A stretch of 64,000 nt of DNA from Xylanivirga thermophila (GTDB lineage Bacteria; Bacillota; Clostridia; Caldicoprobacterales; Xylanivirgaceae). This document shows positions 41,933 to 52,663 of this stretch, piece by piece. The stretch is from positions 156,684-220,683 of the forward strand of contig NZ_RXHQ01000002.1 in NCBI RefSeq assembly GCF_004138105.1. The letters are read 5' to 3'. Below the pieces are notes generated by a model. That model was given only the letters and a program-made list of their open reading frames with translations, was not told the DNA's origin and searched no databases. The translations under genes and the position numbers were made by a program. Each line of letters starts with the position of its first letter. Positions within the stretch are counted from its first letter, which is position 1.

Positions 41933-41968
41933 AAAAGGACATCATCTCTTTCAAGATGATGTCCTTTT
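41933..41968 (-). terminator. Terminator after nifJ
   Basis: A perfect 15-bp stem (AAAAGGACATCATCT with AGATGATGTCCTTTT) around a 6-base loop. It lies between the nifJ stop (41990) and porG, on the path of - strand transcription. Confidence 0.85.
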
Positions 41969-41989
41969 TATGAAATACAACGTTAACAC

Positions 41990-45571
<3,582 letters not shown>

Positions 45572-45622
45572 TTATATATAAGCCAGTTTAAAAGGCTAGT
45601 ATATATTATTACTATCGTAAAT

Positions 45623-45651
45623 ATTATAACAAACGCTATTTTTACTGTCAA
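45623..45651 (-). promoter_or_regulatory. Sigma-A promoter of nifJ
   Basis: On the - strand, TTGACA (45651-45646), 17-base spacer, TATAAT (45628-45623): a perfect consensus, 115 bases before the nifJ ATG. Strong expression is expected for a central fermentation enzyme. Confidence 0.85.
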
Positions 45652-45695
45652 GTAAATGCAAAAATGCAGGTTTTTCACCAATTTACTGCATAAAT

Positions 45696-45725
45696 AATAG
45701 GAAGACTGATTTTCAGCTTCCTATT
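45696..45725 (-). terminator. Probable terminator at the end of bofA
   Basis: AATAGGAAG (45696-45704) and CTTCCTATT (45717-45725) form a 9-bp stem overlapping the bofA stop. The T-tract behind it is short (TATTTAT), so strength is uncertain. Confidence 0.55.
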
Positions 45726-46020
45726 ATATTAAAATGAATTGTAAAAGTAATATGAGTATAATGCCAGGTATACCCAAAAAGCCTACAATAATAGCTGTAA
45801 CAGGATTTATAGCTATAACAACACCTATATGCTTACCTACCATGTTCAAAATCCATAATACTATACCGCCTAGTATCCCATTAAATATAAATTTCCAAAT
45901 CACTTTAAAAGGAACAAGTAGCAGCCATCCTATTACATAAAGAAGAAGCAAGCCCAATCCATAAGCTACAATGACATTAACCGGTATATTAAGCCCCATC
46001 CCCATCACATCCCATACCAT
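45724..46020 (-). CDS. bofA: Pro-sigma-K processing inhibitor BofA family protein
   Basis: 98-residue very hydrophobic protein with three membrane segments (about 14-40, 42-62, 74-97) and the conserved C-terminal NPVTAIIVGFLGIPGIILIL. BofA holds the SpoIVFB protease inactive in Bacillus; in Clostridia, which often lack SpoIVFB, the role is unclear. The first ATG lacks a clear ribosome site and codon 6 is another start. It follows yaaL, the classical neighbour. Confidence 0.85.
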   Translation of the reverse strand: MVWDVMGMGLNIPVNVIVAYGLGLLLLYVIGWLLLVPFKVIWKFIFNGILGGIVLWILNMVGKHIGVVIAINPVTAIIVGFLGIPGIILILLLQFILI

Positions 46021-46089
46021 ATTACGGAATATATATCCCTATATTTAAAATATGGGCAAGCTCATCTTTTTATGACAACCACTTAATTT

Positions 46090-46380
46090 TTATTGTATTA
46101 ATATGAATTTATCCTCCAAATCGGCCTTTTTGGCTTGCTTAATAAGATACATATATCTCCGTCTAGTAGCCTCTATTCTATATATTGCATAATCTATAAG
46201 ATCAGGATCAGTAGCATTTTCAAAAAAATTCTGAGCTGCTATCCATTCCTCCCTGGCCTGTTTAATCTCATCTAAAAAATCCAATGTTTCATCATCATAT
46301 TCTTCCCGACCTGCATCTTTAATATCTAGCTTAAAACCATCCTTTATATTGTTTAAAATCGATGCAATGCTTTTTTGCAT
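46090..46380 (-). CDS. yaaL: DUF2508 family protein (YaaL-like)
   Basis: 96-residue charged helical protein of the DUF2508/YaaL family, unknown function. The middle DDETLDFLDEIKQAREEW and the aromatic IDYAIYRIEATRRRYMYLI are the family pattern. GGAGGTAATAAC stands directly before the ATG at 46380, so the frame opening at 46410 is not used. yaaL and bofA usually follow recR; here the upstream gene is a DUF89 phosphatase. Confidence 0.85.
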   Translation of the reverse strand: MQKSIASILNNIKDGFKLDIKDAGREEYDDETLDFLDEIKQAREEWIAAQNFFENATDPDLIDYAIYRIEATRRRYMYLIKQAKKADLEDKFILIQ

Positions 46381-46467
46381 GTTATTACCTCCAAACATAG
46401 ATTTATCCATATTATTCCCATATATCTAATGGATAAACCCGTATTGGAGTAAAAATATTCTATTTAT

Positions 46468-47334
46468 TCAATGAACTTCATGCACAAATACGCCTTTATA
46501 TTTTGGTATGGAAAATTTCTTGGTGAAAGTACTACATTTACATAGGAATAAATAGTAGACGTTCTCCCCACAACCCCATAGAGTTTCAAAATTTCCCTGC
46601 CCCTTTGCAATTATTAGATCACTACTATCTATAATGCCCTTGGTTTTGTCATTTATTTTGCTTAAGTCTGTACCAGGTATATCAGTCCCATTTTCTACTA
46701 TATCGCCATAAATATCTATTCCTACCTCCTGGGCATCTTTTTTAGTCACATCATTTAATACTGGCTTACCCCTAACTACTATATTTATCTCTACGTTTTT
46801 ATTCATTTCCTTGATAGACTTTACAAATAATTTATCAAATACAATTTCTCCTGCATTATCAACCAAATAGCATAGCTGTTTAGCATTTAGTATCTCTTCT
46901 TTAAATTTTGCATATAAATTAGTATCTATTTCCTGAGTTGAGGCAGCCTCTATAATTTCATCTAACAAGTCATCATCCACTTCATCCATAGCACCAAAGT
47001 CTATAAAATTACCTGCAATAGCATATCTAAGGGCCGAAAGTAATTTGTCATCAGAATTATTGATATTATCCATTATATCCTGTTGTAAAAGTATCATCCT
47101 TTTATTATATAACTGCTTTTCCTCCAGATATAAGTCTTCTATATTAGTCCATTTTTTTAATATTTGCATAACCCTAGCATTTAAAAATGGGGCTGTTGCA
47201 TTATCATATGAACTTACTTCTTTTAATATCTCCTTTGCAAATTCAATACGCCCCTTTTCATCATCTATAAATTCACAAAAGAGCTTATCCGCCTTATTTA
47301 CAATACAATATATACATTCTGCAGAAGCCTCCAT
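46468..47334 (-). CDS. DUF89 (ARMT1-like) metal-dependent phosphatase
   Basis: 288-residue protein of the DUF89 fold. Visible are the N-terminal CIYC (7-11 region), the metal-site loop LVDNAGEIVFDKL at about 155-170, VVRGKPVLNDVT and the DLIIAKGQGNFETLWG strand-loop. Family members dephosphorylate damaged or toxic phosphometabolites (damage-control phosphatases). The N-terminal CxxC marks the bacterial/archaeal subgroup. The substrate is unknown. Confidence 0.85.
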   Translation of the reverse strand: MEASAECIYCIVNKADKLFCEFIDDEKGRIEFAKEILKEVSSYDNATAPFLNARVMQILKKWTNIEDLYLEEKQLYNKRMILLQQDIMDNINNSDDKLLSALRYAIAGNFIDFGAMDEVDDDLLDEIIEAASTQEIDTNLYAKFKEEILNAKQLCYLVDNAGEIVFDKLFVKSIKEMNKNVEINIVVRGKPVLNDVTKKDAQEVGIDIYGDIVENGTDIPGTDLSKINDKTKGIIDSSDLIIAKGQGNFETLWGCGENVYYLFLCKCSTFTKKFSIPKYKGVFVHEVH

Positions 47335-47352
47335 ATAATCCCCTTCCTACTT

Positions 47353-47715
47353 CTATATATTTCTACCCCTTCTGTAACGATTCCTTATACATTTCTCACA
47401 TGCATTTCCACTCTCCAAATCACTACAAACCCTATAATCTCCACCCTCAATCTTAAGCACCTTGCCATTTACAATGCTATCTGCAATTTTTCTTCTTGCT
47501 TTCTCATATAGCCTTTGAACAGTAGACCGTCCAATTCCCATTATTTCACTGCATTGTTCCTGATTTAAACCTTCATGGTCGATTAGTCTTATTGTTTCGA
47601 ATTCCTCTACAGTCATCTGTATAGCGCCTGTTATATCATTATCCTCTATACAAGGACCAAAGGTATTTACTTTAGGCATATTACAAACTCTTTTCCATTT
47701 CCTAGGCCTAGGCAT
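47353..47715 (-). CDS. DUF134 family DNA-binding protein
   Basis: 120-residue protein. It opens MPRPRKWKRVCNMPKVNTFGP and has a sigma-70 region-4-like HTH at about 48-95 (NQEQCSEIMGIGRSTVQRLYEKARRK). The C-terminus holds CSDLESGNACEKCIRNR, three or four Cys that could bind metal or a cluster. DUF134 genes are often linked to DUF5320 and NifX-like genes, as here. A regulatory role for the cluster is likely but unproven. Confidence 0.85.
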   Translation of the reverse strand: MPRPRKWKRVCNMPKVNTFGPCIEDNDITGAIQMTVEEFETIRLIDHEGLNQEQCSEIMGIGRSTVQRLYEKARRKIADSIVNGKVLKIEGGDYRVCSDLESGNACEKCIRNRYRRGRNI

Positions 47716-47732
47716 TTGATCATTCCACCTTT

Positions 47733-47764
47733 ATTACAATATACTATCCATATGATATTGCAAT
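47733..47764 (-). promoter_or_regulatory. Palindrome over the -10 box of the DUF134 promoter
   Basis: ATTACAATAT (47733-47742) and ATATTGCAAT (47755-47764) are inverted repeats with one mismatch, 12 bases apart. They cover the -10 region of the DUF134 promoter, so a bound protein would block it. Autoregulation is a reasonable guess. Confidence 0.5.
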
Positions 47765-47780
47765 CCAATAATCTTTTCAA
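47752..47780 (-). promoter_or_regulatory. Promoter of the DUF134 gene
   Basis: On the - strand, TTGAAA (47780-47775), 17-base spacer, TATCAT (47757-47752). Good spacing; both boxes are near consensus. Confidence 0.55.
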
Positions 47781-47800
47781 TTGTTTTATAATCATTCACC

Positions 47801-47845
47801 ATCAAAATGGGATAAAGAGCATATAACTCCTTATCCCGTTTTGAT
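47801..47845 (-). terminator. Probable terminator after the DUF5320 gene
   Basis: ATCAAAATGGGATAA and TTATCCCGTTTTGAT form a 15-bp stem with one G-U pair and a 15-base loop, 16 bases past the DUF5320 stop. There is no long T-run. Confidence 0.55.
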
Positions 47846-47860
47846 GATCAATATCCATGC

Positions 47861-48124
47861 TTACAGTTCTTCAAGTTGAGATTTGATATTTTTTAATTCC
47901 TCTTCAAGAATATTTTTTTGCTCAACTAGCAATGCCTGCCTATTTTCTTTGTCCAAATTATATGTGTTAAAAAATCTGCCGCCTCCATTTCCACATACTC
48001 TCCTACATCCTAAACTAGGCCTTTTTAGTTGATTTAAGCGATTATAAGCTTCACAACCATATCCAAATCTTCTTCCAGACATGGGGCCTAATCCCATTGG
48101 TCCTGTACCATCCATAGCTGGCAT
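47861..48124 (-). CDS. DUF5320 family protein
   Basis: 87-residue protein. The N-terminus MPAMDGTGPMGLGPMSGRR is the hallmark of DUF5320; a Cys pair lies in the middle (CRRVCG) and the C-terminal 35 residues form a coiled coil (KENRQALLVEQKNILEEEL). Function is unknown; these genes accompany NifX-like and MinD-like genes in anaerobes. Its promoter carries two palindromes. Confidence 0.85.
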   Translation of the reverse strand: MPAMDGTGPMGLGPMSGRRFGYGCEAYNRLNQLKRPSLGCRRVCGNGGGRFFNTYNLDKENRQALLVEQKNILEEELKNIKSQLEEL

Positions 48125-48149
48125 ATGATCTACCTCCTTAAAAGATTAT

Positions 48150-48161
48150 GGGTATATACCC
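48150..48161 (-). promoter_or_regulatory. Palindrome GGGTATATACCC, DUF5320 leader
   Basis: A 12-base perfect palindrome just downstream of the DUF5320 promoter start point. It shares the GGGTAT half-site with the palindrome inside that promoter, so one dimeric repressor may bind both. Confidence 0.5.
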
Positions 48162-48170
48162 GATATTTTT

Positions 48171-48199
48171 ATAGTATACCCATTTTGGGCATATGTCAA
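48171..48199 (-). promoter_or_regulatory. DUF5320 promoter with operator in its spacer
   Basis: On the - strand, TTGACA (48199-48194), 17-base spacer, TACTAT (48176-48171). The spacer is itself an inverted repeat, ATGCCCA-N3-TGGGTAT (48192-48176, one mismatch). This layout, an operator between -35 and -10, is typical of tightly controlled metal or redox promoters. Confidence 0.6.
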
Positions 48200-48212
48200 T
48201 AACTTTACTAAT

Positions 48213-48254
48213 AAAAAACATCTCCAATAAAAATATCTTATGGAGATGTTTTTT
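48213..48254 (-). terminator. Terminator after the first NifX-like gene
   Basis: AAAAAACATCTCCA and TGGAGATGTTTTTT form a perfect 14-bp stem around a 14-base loop, five bases past the NifX-like stop. It ends the four-gene ORP-like operon. Confidence 0.85.
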
Positions 48255-48258
48255 AAAA

Positions 48259-48615
48259 TTATTCGTTGCAATGTCCTTCATGTTCATGTTCTGTACATAC
48301 ACTGCCAGTAGACTTAAGCTCACCTTTTATATATTTACTAGCCGCATCATCACTAAAACCTTGTACTCCTACAACAACTTCTATCTCCCTCTCTGCAAAC
48401 AATTGCTGCGCCGTTGCCCCCATGCCACCGGCAATTATTACATTCGCCCCCTGTTCTTTTAAAAATACAGGAAGAAAACCTGGTCTATGACCTGGATTTT
48501 CTACAAATTCCTTGTTTTTTATCTTGTCTTCTTCTACTTCATATATTGTAAATCCCTCACAATGTCCAAAATGCCCACTTACATATTTTCCTTCACTTGC
48601 AACTGCTATTTTCAT
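48259..48615 (-). CDS. NifX/NafY-like (dinitrogenase Fe-Mo cofactor fold) protein A
   Basis: 118-residue protein of the NifX/NifB C-terminal family, RNase H-like fold. It opens MKIAVASEGKYVSGHFGHCEGF and has NVIIAGGMGATAQQLFAEREIEVV. The C-terminus CTEHEHEGHCNE is rich in Cys and His and may bind metal. There are no nitrogenase genes nearby; this branch resembles the orange protein (ORP) partners of MinD-type ATPases. It lies 12 bases after the second ATPase. Confidence 0.85.
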   Translation of the reverse strand: MKIAVASEGKYVSGHFGHCEGFTIYEVEEDKIKNKEFVENPGHRPGFLPVFLKEQGANVIIAGGMGATAQQLFAEREIEVVVGVQGFSDDAASKYIKGELKSTGSVCTEHEHEGHCNE

Positions 48616-48627
48616 TCTTTATTCCTC

Positions 48628-49476
48628 CTAAAACATTATTTTTTTTATGTTTTGCCACATATCTTCAATGGCTTTACCTGCTGTACTTCCTTCATAATAT
48701 ATTACTGGTTTTAATTCATTTATGGATTTCATAACAATATCATCATAGGGTATTTTTCCTACCAATTCTATCTGTTTTTGGCCTATAAATTCTTCTATTT
48801 CTTTGCCCATCTCTTCATTTATATCGTACTTATTTATACATACCATACTTAGCAGACCAAAATGATCACATAATTCTATTATTCTCTCAAGATCCTTTAA
48901 TCCTGATCTAGTAGGTTCTGTTACAATCAATACCCCATCCGTACCAGTAATAGATGAAATTACAGGACAACCTATACCTGGAGATCCATCTATTATTTGA
49001 ATTTGCCCATCTTTTACAAACTTTTCTGCGTTATTTCTAAGTAAAGTTATAAGTTTCCCTGAGCCGTCACTTCCGATCTCCATCTCTGCCCTTGAAATTA
49101 TACTATCATCTAGCTGTGTAATAAAAGCTTCCGCTGCCTTATCATCTTCCAATTCTATAGCATCTTTGGGACATACAAGGAGACATGTCCCGCATCCCTC
49201 ACAAGAAAAATCATCTATTTTAAAGTGATCTATGGCCCCAAATCTGCAAACCCTTTCACATGCACCACATTCTATACATTTTTCTTGATCTATATATGCC
49301 TTTTTACCGCCATAAAAATTATCCTTTTTTATATCCCGTCCCCTGTAAAACATATGAAAGTTTGATGCATCCACATCACAATCTACCCTTACAACCTCTG
49401 ACGCAAGTTCGGATAGTGCAGCAGCAATAGTAGTCTTACCCGTTCCACCCTTTCCGCTTACAACTACTAATTCCAC
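48628..49476 (-). CDS. MinD-like ATPase with inserted ferredoxin domain B
   Basis: 282-residue P-loop ATPase of the MinD/Mrp superfamily. The deviant Walker A motif is SGKGGTGKTT (7-16). An inserted two-cluster ferredoxin domain (about 60-115) has CIECGACERVCRFGAI and CEGCGTCLLVCPKDAI. DGSPGIGCPVIS is the switch region. It overlaps the preceding ATPase gene by 10 bases, so the two products probably act as a heterodimer. Function in Clostridia is unknown. Confidence 0.9.
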   Translation of the reverse strand: MELVVVSGKGGTGKTTIAAALSELASEVVRVDCDVDASNFHMFYRGRDIKKDNFYGGKKAYIDQEKCIECGACERVCRFGAIDHFKIDDFSCEGCGTCLLVCPKDAIELEDDKAAEAFITQLDDSIISRAEMEIGSDGSGKLITLLRNNAEKFVKDGQIQIIDGSPGIGCPVISSITGTDGVLIVTEPTRSGLKDLERIIELCDHFGLLSMVCINKYDINEEMGKEIEEFIGQKQIELVGKIPYDDIVMKSINELKPVIYYEGSTAGKAIEDMWQNIKKIMF

Positions 49477-50297
49477 TTTAATACCCCCCTTGCCTGTTCT
49501 GATAGAGCGTCAAATATTTGCCTATATTTTGGATTATAATAAAGGACATCACCTTTAGAATAGAGCCTTGCTATATCCTTACTATATGGGACGGTCCCTA
49601 TTATATCAATCTTATTCCTATTACAATATTGTTTCACCATGTTGTCCTGCCCATCATCTCTATTTATCACTATCCCAAATGGTATATTAAACTTTTTAAC
49701 CAGTTCCAACGCCATTTTGAGATCATGAAATCCAAACTCTGTAGGTTCTGTTACCAATATTGCCCCCTGTACTTCCTTTATAGAACTCACTACATTGCAT
49801 GATGTCCCAGGAGGACAGTCTATTATATTTAGTCCATCTGGAAGAGTCTTTATAATCTGCCTTATCACAGGTACAGCCATCGGCTCACCTATATTCAATA
49901 TTCCTCTGATGCACTTTATGTCATAAGCATATCCCACCTCAATAATGCCTATTTCCCTTTTATTATATTTAAGTGCTCCTGCTTCACAGACTATTTCACA
50001 GGCTCCGCAACCATGGCATATTTTTTGGAACAGCATTATATCATTATTTACCTTTGCAAGGGCATTAAATTGACATATATCGGCACACCTACCGCAGTAT
50101 GTACATTTATCCATGTCTATAACTGGATAATCTACCATAACCTGCTCCCTATCGGTTATCTGTGGATTTAAAAACAGGAATCCATTTGGCTCTTCTACAT
50201 CACAGTCTATATAGTTTGCATTTAAAGCTAATGCTAGATTTGTAGAAATCGTAGTCTTACCCGTTCCACCTTTTCCACTCAATACCGCTATATTCAA
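49467..50297 (-). CDS. MinD-like ATPase with inserted ferredoxin domain A
   Basis: 276-residue partner of the next gene: Walker A SGKGGTGKTT near the N-terminus, inserted ferredoxin with CTYCGRCADICQFNAL and CHGCGACEIVCEAGAL (about 60-115), and IDCPPGTSCNVV as switch. I place the start at the TTG 50297, because GGAGGAGG lies 8 bases ahead and the protein then begins at the strand before Walker A, as usual. A frame opens further upstream (50333) inside the NifX-like gene. Confidence 0.87.
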   Translation of the reverse strand: MNIAVLSGKGGTGKTTISTNLALALNANYIDCDVEEPNGFLFLNPQITDREQVMVDYPVIDMDKCTYCGRCADICQFNALAKVNNDIMLFQKICHGCGACEIVCEAGALKYNKREIGIIEVGYAYDIKCIRGILNIGEPMAVPVIRQIIKTLPDGLNIIDCPPGTSCNVVSSIKEVQGAILVTEPTEFGFHDLKMALELVKKFNIPFGIVINRDDGQDNMVKQYCNRNKIDIIGTVPYSKDIARLYSKGDVLYYNPKYRQIFDALSEQARGVLKWN

Positions 50298-50298
50298 A

Positions 50299-50682
50299 TT
50301 ATCTGCCTCCTCCAAAGCCATTATCTGCACCATGATGGGCAGGGCCTGCCTCCTTTAACTCCAAGAGTCCTCCATTATTATATTGAGCTAGAGCTTCATC
50401 TATTGAAACACTTTTACATTTATATGCCTTTATATTCGCCTTGTCTATTAATCCGAATGCATTAGGCCCTAAGTTGCCTGTAATTATTACATCCACCTTT
50501 CTATCGATCAACTGCTGCGCCGCAGCTATACCTGCACCACCTTCAGCTACCTGACCATTATTTTTCACAACATTAATTTTCTCGTTTTCAGTATCATAGA
50601 TTTGAAAATACTCACATCGTCCAAACCTAACATCAAGTAGACTATCCTTTGTTTTACCCTTTGACGAAATAGCAATCTTCAT
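50299..50682 (-). CDS. NifX/NafY-like (ORP-like) protein B
   Basis: 127-residue protein, first gene of the ORP-like operon. It opens MKIAISSKGKTKDSLLDVRFGRCEYF and has VDVIITGNLGPNAFGLIDKA, the NifX-family pattern. The C-terminal tail is Gly- and His-rich (HHGADNGFGGGR). Its last codons contain the ribosome site of the next ATPase gene. In Desulfovibrio the orange protein of this family binds a Mo-Cu cluster; whether this one does is unknown. Confidence 0.85.
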   Translation of the reverse strand: MKIAISSKGKTKDSLLDVRFGRCEYFQIYDTENEKINVVKNNGQVAEGGAGIAAAQQLIDRKVDVIITGNLGPNAFGLIDKANIKAYKCKSVSIDEALAQYNNGGLLELKEAGPAHHGADNGFGGGR

Positions 50683-50715
50683 ATGTTTGCCTCCTCTGAT
50701 TTTATACTCATTTTA

Positions 50716-50775
50716 TTATTGGCATTTGCTAATTAAATATTACACCTGTTTTTAGTTCTTGTCAATTGCCAATAA
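50716..50775 (-). promoter_or_regulatory. Operator-like inverted repeat around the ORP-like promoter
   Basis: TTATTGGCATTTG (50716-50728) and CAATTGCCAATAA (50763-50775) are inverted repeats, 12 of 13 positions matching. They bracket the promoter: one arm overlaps the -35 box, the other lies near the start point. Two dimer sites or a loop are possible. The protein that binds is unknown. Confidence 0.55.
50737..50765 (-). promoter_or_regulatory. Promoter of the ORP-like operon
   Basis: On the - strand, TTGACA (50765-50760), 17-base spacer, TAATAT (50742-50737). It stands about 50 bases before the first NifX-like gene. Confidence 0.65.
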
Positions 50776-50779
50776 CAAA

Positions 50780-50799
50780 AAGCACCAATTGAGGTGCTT
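50780..50799 (-). terminator. Terminator upstream of the ORP-like promoter
   Basis: AAGCACC and GGTGCTT form a 7-bp stem with a 6-base loop, followed on the - strand by five T. It ends transcripts coming from the arsenic genes just before the ORP-like promoter. Confidence 0.65.
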
Positions 50800-50893
50800 C
50801 TATTCATCCTATAGCCTACTTCCTTATGCTATATTAATATATGTTCTATTTTTACATGTTTTTAATTCAATATATTTATCTTTTATAAGAAAA

Positions 50894-50911
50894 GCAGGGA
50901 TTTTACCCTGC
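50894..50911 (-). terminator. Terminator after the small thioredoxin gene
   Basis: GCAGGG and CCCTGC form a perfect 6-bp stem with a 6-base loop and TTTTC behind it on the - strand. With the next terminator it isolates the arsenic module. Confidence 0.6.
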
Positions 50912-50942
50912 ATTCACAAATCTTTTAAACTTTATATAACAT

Positions 50943-51176
50943 TTATATTAAGTATTTTTTTAATTCCCCTATCGAAGGGACTTTTCCCATCAATTTAATC
51001 TGTTCATCTACTACTAAAGCGGGAGTTCTCATTACTCCATATGAAGCTATATCCTTAAAATCCGTCACTTTCTCTACACGAGCATCAATTCCCATTTCCT
51101 CTATAGCTTTTCTCACATTAGCCTCTAGTTTTTTACAATTCATACAACCTGATCCTAAAATCTTAATAACCATCAA
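50943..51176 (-). CDS. Small thioredoxin-like redox protein
   Basis: 77-residue thioredoxin-fold protein of the TM0996/MTH895 family. The active site is CMNC (GSGCMNCKKLE, about 11-15), and PALVVDEQIKLMGKVPS carries the cis-Pro. It is last in the arsenic operon, 14 bases after the permease. It could recycle the arsenate reductase or act with the permease. Confidence 0.88.
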   Translation of the reverse strand: MMVIKILGSGCMNCKKLEANVRKAIEEMGIDARVEKVTDFKDIASYGVMRTPALVVDEQIKLMGKVPSIGELKKYLI

Positions 51177-51190
51177 AGAATCCTCCTAAC

Positions 51191-52216
51191 CTATATAAAA
51201 ATATACGAAAATGCATTAAACACATATCCAACTATTATTATACCAATTGTTACAATTGATATAAATATGGACAATAACTTTGGCTTTATTACTTTACTTA
51301 ACATAACCATTGAAGGAAGTGACAAAGTAGTTACTCCCATCATAAAAGACAATACGGTTCCTATACCTACTCCTTTTGCAACTAGAGCCTCTGCAATTGG
51401 TATAGTACCAAATATATCAGCATAGATCGGTATTCCAATAACTGTAGCCAATAGAACTGAAAATGGATTATTATCTCCTATCACTTTTTCAATAATTGAT
51501 TGGGGGATCCAATTGTGTATAGCAGCTCCTATACCCACTCCAATTAATATATACAGCCATACTCTATGAACAATATCTGTTACCTGGCATTTTGCAAAGG
51601 ATATGCGTTCTTTGTAAGTCATCTCCTCTACTTCAACATCTATGGCTTTTGTTCCCCATACATAATCTTCTATATATTCTTCCATTTTCAACTTATCAAT
51701 AATGGTTCCTCCTATAATAGCTAAAACTAAGCCTACAAATACATAGGCTGACGCAATCTTTACACCAAAGAATGAAATTAATAGCAGAAATGATGCCATA
51801 TCTACCATAGGTGAAGATATTAAAAACGAGAATGTAACCCCTAACGGAAGCCCTGCTGATGTAAAACCTATAAAAATAGGTATGCTTGAGCAACTACAAA
51901 AAGGTGTTATAGTCCCTAGCAATGCCCCTAATATATTCCCTTTTACACCCTTAATCCCACCTAAAACCTTTTTGGTCCTCTCTGGGGGAAAATAGCTTTG
52001 GATATAGGATATAATAAAAATAAGCATGGACAATAATATAAAAATTTTAATAGTATCATATATAAAAAAATGTATGCTCCCGCCTAATTGCCCTTCTATT
52101 GACAATCCAAATCCTTTTTCAACCAATATTCGTACCAGCTCCCAAAACCATTTCATTTTTAATAATTGATCATTTAACCAATTAAAAACTAATTTTGTTG
52201 CTCCCACATAACTCAC
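51191..52216 (-). CDS. arsP: ArsP/DUF318-type permease
   Basis: 341-residue membrane protein with about eight to ten segments. The hallmark TPFCSCSSIPIFIGF carries the Cys pair used by ArsP permeases, which export methylated or organic arsenicals; the second half has the repeated GIPIYADIFGTIPIAEAL. A long cytosolic loop (about 180-215) separates the halves. It is located between arsR and the small thioredoxin. Export of inorganic arsenite is possible but not the known ArsP activity. Confidence 0.87.
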   Translation of the reverse strand: MSYVGATKLVFNWLNDQLLKMKWFWELVRILVEKGFGLSIEGQLGGSIHFFIYDTIKIFILLSMLIFIISYIQSYFPPERTKKVLGGIKGVKGNILGALLGTITPFCSCSSIPIFIGFTSAGLPLGVTFSFLISSPMVDMASFLLLISFFGVKIASAYVFVGLVLAIIGGTIIDKLKMEEYIEDYVWGTKAIDVEVEEMTYKERISFAKCQVTDIVHRVWLYILIGVGIGAAIHNWIPQSIIEKVIGDNNPFSVLLATVIGIPIYADIFGTIPIAEALVAKGVGIGTVLSFMMGVTTLSLPSMVMLSKVIKPKLLSIFISIVTIGIIIVGYVFNAFSYIFI

Positions 52217-52221
52217 CTATC

Positions 52222-52563
52222 CTAACATTTGCATGCTTCAAGAAATTTGTCTGCATTCTTAAGTCTTTGCATGTCTTCTTTCAAAATTGGATAATTTTCA
52301 ATATTATTAATTACAGTTTTTAGTACATCTTTAAAAACCAATTCCTCCACATTCAAAGAATAAAATATAAATTGTTCTTGCCTCTCATCCTTTACAAATC
52401 CCTTATCCCTAAGCTTTGCAAGATGTTTTGACACATTAGGTTGGGATATACCAGTAATACCACATATTTCACAAACACACAGCCTTTGATGATAAAGTAA
52501 AACCATTATCCTCAGCCGTGTTTCATCTGAAATCATTTTAAAAAACTGTGTTAGCTCATCCAT
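52222..52563 (-). CDS. arsR: ArsR-family repressor
   Basis: 113-residue winged-helix metalloregulator. The recognition region is ITGISQPNVSKHLAKLRDKGFV; the arsenic-binding motif LCVCEICG lies at the start of that helix-turn-helix, as in classical As(III)-sensing ArsR. The C-terminus ends in CKC. It starts the ArsR-ArsP-thioredoxin unit and has its own promoter, covered by a large palindrome. Confidence 0.93.
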   Translation of the reverse strand: MDELTQFFKMISDETRLRIMVLLYHQRLCVCEICGITGISQPNVSKHLAKLRDKGFVKDERQEQFIFYSLNVEELVFKDVLKTVINNIENYPILKEDMQRLKNADKFLEACKC

Positions 52564-52605
52564 CTATGTTTGCCTCCCTTAAAAAACAGTTAAACTATTT
52601 TTCTC

Positions 52606-52633
52606 ATATGTCTATATGCGCATATATACATAT
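52606..52633 (-). promoter_or_regulatory. ArsR operator, 28-base palindrome
   Basis: ATATGTCTATATGC (52606-52619) followed at once by GCATATATACATAT (52620-52633): an inverted repeat with one mismatched pair. Its edge overlaps the -10 box of the arsR promoter, the normal place for ArsR control. Confidence 0.75.
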
Positions 52634-52658
52634 TATGCCTACAACTCTCATTTGTCAA
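52630..52658 (-). promoter_or_regulatory. arsR promoter
   Basis: On the - strand, TTGACA (52658-52653), 17-base spacer, TAATAT (52635-52630). It starts between arsC and arsR, so the repressor unit can be made apart from arsC. Confidence 0.7.
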
Positions 52659-52663
52659 TTCTT

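Noticed and set aside
47701..47712. CCTAGGCCTAGG palindrome as an operator
   Set aside because: It encodes the conserved PRPRK start of the DUF134 protein and is explained by coding.
48259..50682. Nitrogenase cofactor genes
   Set aside because: The NifX-like proteins stand alone; no nifHDK, nifE, nifN or nifB is present, and nifJ here is a fermentation enzyme.
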